Part shown: one piece after another, positions 56,763 to 64,000 of the stretch
How the letters are laid out: every line of letters begins with the position of its first letter
Numbering within the stretch: the stretch's first letter is position 1
From: Siphonodentalium dalli
Lineage: Eukaryota > Mollusca > Scaphopoda > Gadilida > Siphonodentaliidae
Assembly: GCA_032622095.1 (NCBI GenBank)
Contig: CP136066.1
Span: forward strand, 207,042,978-207,106,977
DNA: 64,000 nucleotides
Direction of reading: 5' to 3'
Position numbers and translations under genes: made by a program
Notes under the pieces: generated by a model
The model's input: the letters and a program-made list of their open reading frames with translations, nothing else
Told to the model about the DNA's origin: nothing
The model's database searches: none

Positions 56763-57039
56763 TCTTTAGAAAATGATATCAATGAGGGCAACCAAACTCA
56801 ATAGCATTTTCACATATAATGTGTGTGATAAATCTTGGTAAAAAAAATCGTTGATTTTGCAATGCTTGTAAAACATTAAAAATACACATATTCCAGACTG
56901 AGCATAACATACCTCACAACTCTGAGCACGTCTCCATATTCACAACCCTGACGTGGCACCATGATCTCATATTGTTTAGGCTTCGTGGTCATACAGTCTC
57001 ACTCTGAGTTAATTCTGTCAGCCCAAATATTTTAAATAC
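56763..57039. other. No recognised feature
   Basis: Non-coding spacer. Confidence 0.4.
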
Positions 57040-57545
57040 AGTGAGAGCTTTCCAATGAATGGCAACAAGCCATATTTCCGACTAAATCCTGAAAAATTAC
57101 CCATAATTCTGATATGGTTAACCCTTTACCCAATAGAACGGTCCTGTGCCAATGCATTATCTTATATATGCGAGTCGACCATAGGTCGCCTCGCATATAT
57201 AAGAGAATGCATTGGCTTAACACATTAAAAATTATAAAATTGTTAAAGAATGTAAGAAAAAATGGTAAACAGTGTTAAAAAAAGTTTTTTTTTAGGCCAA
57301 TGCATTCTCTTATATATGCGAGGCGACCTATGGTCGACTCGCATATATAAGAGAATGCATTGGCACAGGGCATAACTGTAACCATCACAATGTGGTCAAG
57401 GAGCCGGTTCCAATGATATCCATATTTGTATGGTTCTATTGAGACAGACCGAAGATATTTTAGGCTGTTGAAGCTTTATTTGGCCGGTTTTGGCCGGTTT
57501 GTTGGGTAAAGGGTTAAGGAGTCAATTATTTAGGGCATTACTGTA
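57040..57545 (+). mobile_element. TACAGTAATGC MITE split by A5
   Basis: gtgagagctttccaatgaat to gatatgg, then the A5 insertion, then ggagtcaattatttagggca to ctgta. The three other copies in the window lack the insertion at this exact TTAA. Confidence 0.85.
57118..57517 (-). mobile_element. Type A TTAA element with two hairpins (A5)
   Basis: TTAA at 57118-57121 and 57514-57517. Hairpins at about 57148-57214 (one arm change, ccaatgcattatctt) and 57297-57363. The inserted unit is exactly the sequence missing from the sister MITE copies, which proves the element boundaries. Confidence 0.93.
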
Positions 57546-57618
57546 CATACATTCATGTGATGATTTTTCCTGAAGTCAGCATCCTGCGCCATTGTGGTTT
57601 TACTTCTTTCTCCATAAC

Positions 57619-57928
57619 CAAGCCTTGAATAGTGTGCAGAATCAGATAGAAGTTCCTCAGTTGAAGTTGGTGATGTTCACCCATTAGTCACCTCGATTAT
57701 ACATATTATCTTCTGCAAATTAGGAGATATAGAAACTGAACAGAGGGGGGGGGGGGGGGGGGGGGGGGTAACTAAAACAATGTTAATTTGAGACGTTGAG
57801 GCCTGAGCAGAATGAGGTTCCAGAGGGTGAATTTAGTGACACTAGCCCGCTGTGTAGGATAGCGTTGCCAAATTTACCCTCTGGAGGACCTCATTCTACA
57901 AATGTCAGACACCATATTTCTAGGCTTG
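57619..57928 (+). mobile_element. CAAGCCTTG-end element, long form, G-run inside (D5)
   Basis: The ends are caagccttgaatagtgtgca and tttctaggcttg. The internal phrase gaagttggtgatgttcaccc relates to the 34.9- and 43.4-kb copies, and the last hairpin lies at about 57811-57899. A run of about 22 G at 57746-57768. No clear target duplication. Confidence 0.7.
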
Positions 57929-58037
57929 TACTTCGGTGTAAACCCATCTTCACAATAGAATGATGATACAGTTATGTTCTACTCCATATAAATTTCCATC
58001 TTAATGGTCTTTAATACCCACAAGTCTTCAGTACCGA

Positions 58038-58428
58038 TTAACCCTTCCATGACTGGAATTTTGCGAAAAACCTGTTCCAATGCATTCTCTTATATACGCG
58101 CATCTCCCATTTGGAGCCTCGCCTATATAAGAGAATGTATTGGCCTAACATTATTTACCTTGAACTTGTAAGCCAGTGTATTTTCTTATATATGTGAGGC
58201 TCTCTATTGAAATCCAAGATTCATAGCATAAGCAAACGAGTTCACCGCCAAATCGTTATAATTTGGTTAGGCAGCTATTCTGGGGTATTTGAGAAATCCA
58301 AGATTCATAACGTAAGGAAACGAGTTCACCGCCAAATCTCTATTGGAGACTGTCATATATAAGAGAACGCACTGGCGCATATCTTTAATGCTGCACCAGC
58401 TCAGCTCCCCTCATGATGAAGGGGTTAA
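58038..58428 (+). mobile_element. Type C TTAA element (C1)
   Basis: TTAACCCTTCCATGACTGG at the left and gatgaaggggTTAA at the right. It has degenerate hairpins starting ccaatgcattctcttatata (58078) and gccagtgtattttctt (58172), and the gctgcaccagctcagct block near the right end. An internal duplication, aatccaagattcata, occurs at 58215 and 58294. Confidence 0.78.
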
Positions 58429-58628
58429 GAACTGATACTGTCATCTGATACAAAACATTTAGGAAAATATTTTGTCAGTTTTGAATTCGCGCAGCACGTA
58501 TGTGAATTCTAATTAAGTGTGCGAATTTAAAACTGACTGAAAAATAGTACTGCACGAATTTATATAAATCTAACATGCTTGATTTCCCAAAGTGAAAGCT
58601 TGATTGCTCAGGGGCCTTTAAAGGCTGT

Positions 58629-58729
58629 CAAGCCTTGAAATAGGGTGTCTGTCATTTGCAGAATGAGGTTCCCAGAGGGTGAATTTAGACCTCATTCTGC
58701 AAATGACAGACACACTATTTCAAGGCTTG
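58629..58729. mobile_element. Short palindromic CAAGCCTTG MITE (D3)
   Basis: 101-bp hairpin made of the two CAAGCCTTG ends and very little else. The flanks do not match, so the target duplication has been lost or the copy rearranged. Confidence 0.75.
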
Positions 58730-58916
58730 TCAATGTTAACTGGGTGATATGTAATCTAAAATTCATTTATGTGCACCAAAGAATGCCTCATGCCGAAAGC
58801 TCTGCATGAATGAGCGTTATTATGAGCATCATTTCAGTTTATATGGACTCAAATATTAGTGATACCATAACTGAAGTACATGTATACTAAACATACATTT
58901 ATTTACCCAGTGAGCT
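58730..58916. other. Spacer
   Basis: No feature recognised. Confidence 0.4.
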
Positions 58917-60492
58917 TTAACCCTTTGAACCCGACTGGCCGCAAAAGCGGCCAGCCAGAAAACGTTCATACACCCGACTGGCCGCAAAAGCGGCCAGCAG
59001 CATTCAGTGACATCATACACCTATGTAGCATGTGTATACATGTTATAACCATTGGTATATCCACTTATATCTATGTAAATGATCCCAAGGAACTTCAGCA
59101 GTGCCATGGGTGCATGTGTATGAGTTTGTTGCCGACTAGTTGGGTAGAAAAACATGCGCACAGCGCAGAATTCAACAAACGTATATTATTTGAAGCGATT
59201 CGGGTAAAGCTCTACATTGTTGCCCGGTTCGCAGGATTGTAGAAAGACACCATTTCGATCACTCTTTTTGGTTTAAATTAGTATTGCATACATAATCAGT
59301 GTTCTGTCATATGTGAGGAAGGCGCACGCAGTTTCTTATTTGAGTCGATTTGTTTCGCGCATGCGCATAGGATAAAATGATAAATGTATGGATTTTTGTG
59401 AAATGATACAATCACATCAATGATCTCCATAGTACATAAATTTGCGTTATACAGCTGCACGTTTTGACATTGCACCAGAGTAGTACTGTGGAAATGGGTT
59501 GCATGGTCACAATACCATCTAGTCCGATCTACTTGCGCGTGCACATTACAAACACGTGGTCAAATCGTGCATTATTGAGCAATTATGTAAAGTTTAAGAC
59601 TCGTGGCACCATTTGAACATGACCATCACCGTGCCCTATAGGCGATGTCTAAAACGGGACGTAATGCCATTGAATGCACAGGGAAGTGGTGTCATTCGAT
59701 CACTTGGGCTATATGCTTAGCAACCATTGGTACCGTTAAATACAAACTACATGTAGGTTCAATCTTCTGACCTGATGTATCTCCAGTTTCACAATAGGGT
59801 ATTGACTGCAAAGAAAATGTCGTTTCTTAGCGCGGAATTATACGACTCTATAAGCTATAATTGCATTATACTTTCAGTTCCGGGTAGTTGCTTAGAAACC
59901 GTTACCAGGGAGTGATCGTATGGCAAAGTATACCGTTAAAAAAAAAATACACAGTAACCCATGGGAACATACCTGTAAAATTTCAGACCTGTAGCACCAT
60001 TTGAACATAACCATCAGCATGTGCATGCCAAGAATGTCTAAGTTGGGGCATAATACAATTGGATTCACAGGGCAATGGTGTCATTCGATCATTTGGGGTA
60101 TTTGCTTAGCAACCGTTGCTACCCTTAAATACAAGTTAGGATCAGACTTCTGGCCAGATATATCTCAAATTTCACAATAGGGTGTTGACTGCATCAAAAG
60201 CGCCATTTCCTTGGGCTGAATTACCACCGTAGAAGCTATAATTGTATTTTACTTTCAATATCGGGTAGATGCCTAGCAACCGTTACCAGGGAGTGACCAC
60301 GTGGCAATGTAACCAGATCGTAAAATAATCAGTGGTCCATGGGGAACATGCATCTAAAGTTTCAGAAATGTGACACCACTTGAACATAAACAACACCATA
60401 CATCTAAACACTGGCCACAATATAAAAAATACCACTGGGAGCCCAGGGTCAGGGTGTCGATCGTTGTGGGGAGCCAGGGTTCAAAGGGTTAA
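58917..60492 (+). mobile_element. TTAA element, CCCTTTGAACCC ends, with tandem interior
   Basis: TTAA at 58917-58920 and 60489-60492, with ends CCCTTTGAACCC and gggttcaaaggg. Near the left end ccgactggccgcaaaagcgg is present twice (58939, 58974). The interior is two tandem units of about 385 bp, with a landmark gcaccatttgaacat at about 59608 and 59995 and a diverged third near 60372. No transposase. Confidence 0.8.
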
Positions 60493-60564
60493 GCAGGACT
60501 TCAAAATATTAAATATTGTACATGTACTTATATTTGGTCCTATGAAAATTCCCACCATGTACTA

Positions 60565-61065
60565 TTATTATCCCCTGCCAAATTGAAAATTTGCGGGGTA
60601 TATAGGAATGGGTTCTGTCCGTCTGTCGTACCGTCCGTCTGTCCCGAATTTGTAAGAGTCATAACTTGAACAAATTTCAACGGATTTCAAAGATTTGTGG
60701 TATATGAGTTCTCCTGACCATTACCTAGAATGAGTTCGCAAGCCAGGTCCGGCCAGATATTTTTACCAGAGTTTTTGGACTTTGTTTATTATTTTTGTCG
60801 AATTTACCAAATAGCAAATAGACAACGTCACAGGGCTCATTTCCACAAATCTCAACGGATTTCAAAGATATTTGGTATATGAGTTCACCTGACCATTACC
60901 TAGAATGAGTTCGCAAGCCAGGTCCGTCCAGATATTTTTACCGGAGTTATTGGACTTTGTTTATTTTTTTGTGTGCAGAGTTATTGGACTTTGTTTATTG
61001 GTATATTCATTCCCATGACCAGTACCTAAAATGAGTTCGCAAGCCAGGCTTTTTGACAAAATCCC
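60565..61065 (+). repeat. GTCCGTCC-tract repeat with terminal hairpin (60-kb copy)
   Basis: A hairpin cccctgcc...ttgcgggg (60571-60598), then ctgtccgtctgtcgtaccgt. Tandem units of about 180 bp follow, with aacggatttcaaaga (60679, 60857) and gaatgagttcgcaagccagg (60728, 60906, 61029). Same layout as the 7- and 33-kb copies. Confidence 0.72.
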
Positions 61066-61373
61066 ACCTCTTGTTTAGCACATACTGAGAACGCAAACAT
61101 TATTGAGAATGCACTTTCCCAACTGCACATTTCGGCGGGGGATACCGCTGTCTGCGACTGCTTGTTCAGATTATGAGAATATAGGTGTGATTTCCAGACA
61201 TCCATGACTCGTAAAACCACATATACTGTTCAAGCTTCTTATGGACTATCTCTTCCGGGCCATAATTACAACAGCAATATTATTTTTTATAAATCCCAAT
61301 TTCAAGACTACAAATAGCTATTTTAGGAATAAAATACATATAATGGAAGATTTGGGTATGTTATTTCTCTATA

Positions 61374-61744
61374 TTAACCCTTTACCCAACAAACCGACCA
61401 AAAACGCCCAAATAAAGCTTCAACAGCCTAAAATATCTTCGGTCTGTCTCAATAACACCATACAAATATGGATATCATTGGAACCGGCTCATTGACCACA
61501 TTGCCCTGTGCCCTGTGCCCTGTGCCAATGCATTCTCTTATATATGCGAGTCGACCATAGGTCGCCTCGCATATATAAGAGAATGCATTGGCCTAAAAAA
61601 AATATATATTTTTTCTTACATTTGTTAACAATTAATATGTGTGAAGCCAATGCATTCTCTTATATATGCGAGGCGACCTATGGTCGACTCGCATATATAA
61701 GAGAATGCATTGGCACAGGGCCGCTCTGTTGGGTAAAGGGTTAA
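61374..61744 (+). mobile_element. Type A TTAA element with two hairpins (A6)
   Basis: TTAA ends and CCCTTTACCCAACA inverse repeats. gccctgt is repeated three times before the first hairpin (about 61525-61591); the second lies at about 61648-61714. Confidence 0.88.
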
Positions 61745-61995
61745 GGCATGATAAAGTGGTTTATTTCCATCGTAAGATCGTGGTGAAATCGAAAGTTCAA
61801 ATGCAAATTGTCGTGATTACAGGGGGCTAACAAGATAGTTGCCCTTCTTGGTATGCTTTTCGATTGCTCTGATGGTTTTCGCTTGGATTTCTGTTCTAAA
61901 AATAGTCCATAAAACTGTCCCATGGATGCGATAAGAAATTCTAAATAAAATTTATATTAATTGATAGAAAATTTTCTGGACAGGTGTCCTCGATT

Positions 61996-62119
61996 CAAGC
62001 CTTGAAATAGTGTGTCTGTCATTTGCAGAATGAGGTCCCCAGAGGGTTAATTTAGTGTACCAAATTCACCCTCTGGGGACCTCATTCTGCAAATGACAGA
62101 CACACTATTTCAAGGCTTG
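61996..62119. mobile_element. Palindromic CAAGCCTTG MITE (D4)
   Basis: 124-bp palindrome with caagccttgaaatagtgtgt ends. The flanks cctcgatt and cttggaat are only partly alike. The intron-1 paralogue at about 34090-34130 lacks it. Confidence 0.8.
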
Positions 62120-62338
62120 CTTGGAATCTATATAAAACTTTCTAGGAAGAGATAGACCATATTTAATAATGTATATAAATATATCCCATGAATTTCTATA
62201 TACAGGAAAGTTATATTCCGGGAATATATGATACAGCTCTTCTTGACTGAACCCCTAATTTAATTATGATTATGTCTGTTTTGTAGTACATAGCGGGATT
62301 AACTGTACTACATTTATGTTGGACTGGAGAAATAAGAT

Positions 62339-62546
62339 TTAACCTTTCCATGACTGGAGCTTGCTGAATTTTTGGTGAAAACCCTGTGCCAATGCATTCT
62401 CTTATATATGTGAGTCTCCCATAGGGAGATTCATATTTACATTGATCTTACTTGTAAGCCAGTGCATTCCCTTATATCGGTATATGCGAGGCTCCTCATG
62501 GGATATTTAATGCTGCACCAGCACAGCCTCCATCATCAAAGGGTAT
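62339..62546 (+). mobile_element. Type C TTAA element, degenerate (C3)
   Basis: Left TTAA then cctttccatgactgg. One hairpin beginning ccaatgcattctcttatata has lost most of its second arm. The gctgcaccagcacagc block and tcaaaggg close the right end, where TTAA is mutated. Confidence 0.7.
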
Positions 62547-63049
62547 CATTTTGGTTATTGACCCTGCTCGTCATGTATGCGCCAAGCTTCAGGTCGTGTA
62601 TATGTTATAGGTAACATGCATACGTGTGACCTCACAGATAATTTACAATACCGTGTTGCAGTAAACATTTTTCAGCAGATACACTTTTTTCTGAAAATTT
62701 ATATTATTTTCTGTGGGGTTTTTGTATGTTTCATGTACCATTGATGTTTTTTTTTATAAAAGACATTTCGTACCCTATGGCAGAAACATTGCCAGGGTTC
62801 TGGGCATTTCACCAGGTATCTGGTCCTTTTGTACCATGATTATTTTGATGATTTGTAATTTATCATATCATGTATCAAACATTTCTTGTATAACGCACAC
62901 ATATCACAAAGCTTTCAAGGCACTTAACAAACATATTAAATTCAATAACAAATTTACAGATCAAGCATGCGATAATTATGTAGCCCGCGATGAAAGCATG
63001 TACATGTATATTAGTTTCTAGCCCACATGTTCAGAATGATGTTCAGTTA
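62547..63049. other. No recognised feature
   Basis: A 102-codon frame (62713-63021) is hydrophobic in part but has no motif and no support as a gene. Confidence 0.4.
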
Positions 63050-63272
63050 ATAAGTGAGTTTTCAAAAGACCGTTGAGTTCATCAGGACAGTTTTGGTTAT
63101 TCTATATTAAATGGTAGAGAATTTCAGAGTTGGCCCAGGTATAGAATACGATATGTCCCTCAATCTACTATCAACCTTTGGGTATATGCTAGGAGCATAA
63201 ATCCTCAGATCTGAGAGGCCTTGGTGGTACATTCACATTTATTTTATCATTGAGGTATTGTGGTACACATTT
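63050..63272 (-). pseudogene. Non-LTR reverse-transcriptase C-terminal remnant
   Basis: On the minus strand, QYLNDKINVNVPPRPLRSED, then a VP.. block and, in another frame, DISYSIPGPTL and SFENSL. This is the order (YL, PxRxLRS, VP, G..SF...P.LW, FK..L) found at the end of many LINE reverse transcriptases. Stops and frameshifts are present. It belongs to a different family from the 28.8-kb LINE. Confidence 0.6.
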
Positions 63273-63285
63273 TTTTGGCGACTTG

Positions 63286-63447
63286 TACAGTAATGCTCTA
63301 ATTAATCGACCTCTTAACCACTCTTAACCACTCTTAAGCCGAGAGCTTTCCGATGAATGGCAACATGCCATATTTCCGACTAAATCCTGAAAAGTTACCC
63401 ATAATTCCTCTGTGGTTAAGAGGTCGATTAATTAGAGCATTACTGTA
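63286..63447. mobile_element. TACAGTAATGC MITE, complete
   Basis: Inverted ends of about 36 bp beginning tacagtaatgctctaattaa, with TA at both limits, as for Tc1/mariner-type MITEs. About 160 bp, with a small internal triplication (cttaaccact). Reference copy for the family and empty site for A5. Confidence 0.85.
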
Positions 63448-63739
63448 AGTCATTGTGAGCATCTTGAACTTTTTCTGCTTGGAAACCTGAACCAATGTAG
63501 CGTGTATAATGTCTCGGTAATATTCGTAACATGCATCTCATAAGTTTATGAATATTTACCTGATCGTTTGGAAGAATCTTTTCCTTTGATCTCAAATGGC
63601 TGATCGTCATATACATGTACCGGTAGGCTAATTTATGGAACTTATAGGGGAAGGAAACCCTCAACAATTCAGGCTGTAAATATAATTAGCATATCAACCT
63701 CGGTGCGATAAAACACCTCTCATTTCTCAGTTATTGATT
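63448..63739. other. No recognised feature
   Basis: The short minus-strand frame (63440-63667) shows no motif. Confidence 0.4.
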
Positions 63740-63882
63740 TATTGATTATAATAATGTGATACATTGATGGAAAGAGCTCTTAGAGCTCTTTCCATCAATG
63801 TATCACATTATTATAATCAATAAATTTGAAAAATGATCAAGGAAATATGGGTTGATACAAAAATCGGACTTGGCACTGAAAC
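63740..63882. mobile_element. Hairpin and type B-like end, related to 11080-11189
   Basis: A perfect hairpin at about 63743-63819, with arms of roughly 38 bp that meet at agagctcttagagctct. It is followed by gatcaaggaaatatgggttg and cggacttggcactgaaa, the type B right end. The final aagggTTAA is replaced by cacccccac. Confidence 0.7.
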
Positions 63883-64000
63883 ACCCCCACTTATGGCTTT
63901 ACTCATCCTTAGTACAGATATTTATAAAGGCTGTCACAATAAAATCATTTTGGTGCATTTGTTTGTTATTCTGCACAAAATTCCAGCAATCACAGCCTAA

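Larger units (their letters stand above)
61241..62165 (+). repeat. Paralogue of BTB intron 1 segments, with two insertions
   Basis: Aligns with 32405-32700 and then 34075-34165. Compared with the intron, it carries A6 at 61374-61744 and a hAT-like MITE at 61996-62119. No BTB exon accompanies it, so it is either a repeat present in both places or a partial duplication. Confidence 0.65.

Overview
The window is animal nuclear DNA, most likely from a mollusc or another lophotrochozoan. That placement is an inference. It rests on one spliced host gene with GT-AG introns, abundant non-LTR retrotransposon debris, a decayed Ty3/Gypsy gag of a type I associate with molluscs, and repeats carrying GTCCGTCC tracts next to small C/G-rich hairpins. 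There is no operon, Shine-Dalgarno site or CRISPR array. Almost everything outside the host gene is transposable-element sequence, mostly non-autonomous and palindromic, often one inserted in another.

The only convincing host gene lies on the + strand. It encodes a BTB/POZ-domain nuclear protein: exon 1 (32217-32345) and exon 2 (35622-36322) make the BTB domain and a basic, probably nuclear-localising tail, exon 3 (41840-42155) continues in phase, and a short terminal exon at 55139-55168 is possible. Its first intron ends in five copies of the splice-acceptor/exon-start junction with a 31-bp period. A transposon sits between copies 2 and 3. Only the last copy keeps the BTB frame open.

Layout. 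0-1.2 kb: non-autonomous element with 9-bp target duplications; a twin of identical length lies at 23.4-24.6 kb. 2.8-9.0 kb: inverted repeat with about 1.5-kb arms around a dead Gypsy gag/protease fragment. 9.5-10.5 kb: GAT-rich array. 11-22 kb: foldback elements, a hAT-type MITE, tandem units broken by two LINE 3' ends, a CT microsatellite. 22-32 kb: nested foldbacks and a LINE reverse-transcriptase end. 32-55 kb: the BTB gene and its transposon-filled introns. 51.4-53.2 kb: 55-bp minisatellite with an eight-unit higher-order period. 53-64 kb: more MITEs, a tRNA-like SINE head and a further LINE remnant.

The most distinctive feature is a 67-bp near-perfect hairpin (arm starting CCAATGCATTCTCTTATATA). 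It recurs about twenty times inside three different TTAA-flanked element types (called A, B and C here). A-type elements hold two hairpins in opposite orientation. Related copies inside the same window act as empty sites and show precise insertion at TTAA. No transposase gene was found for any of these families.
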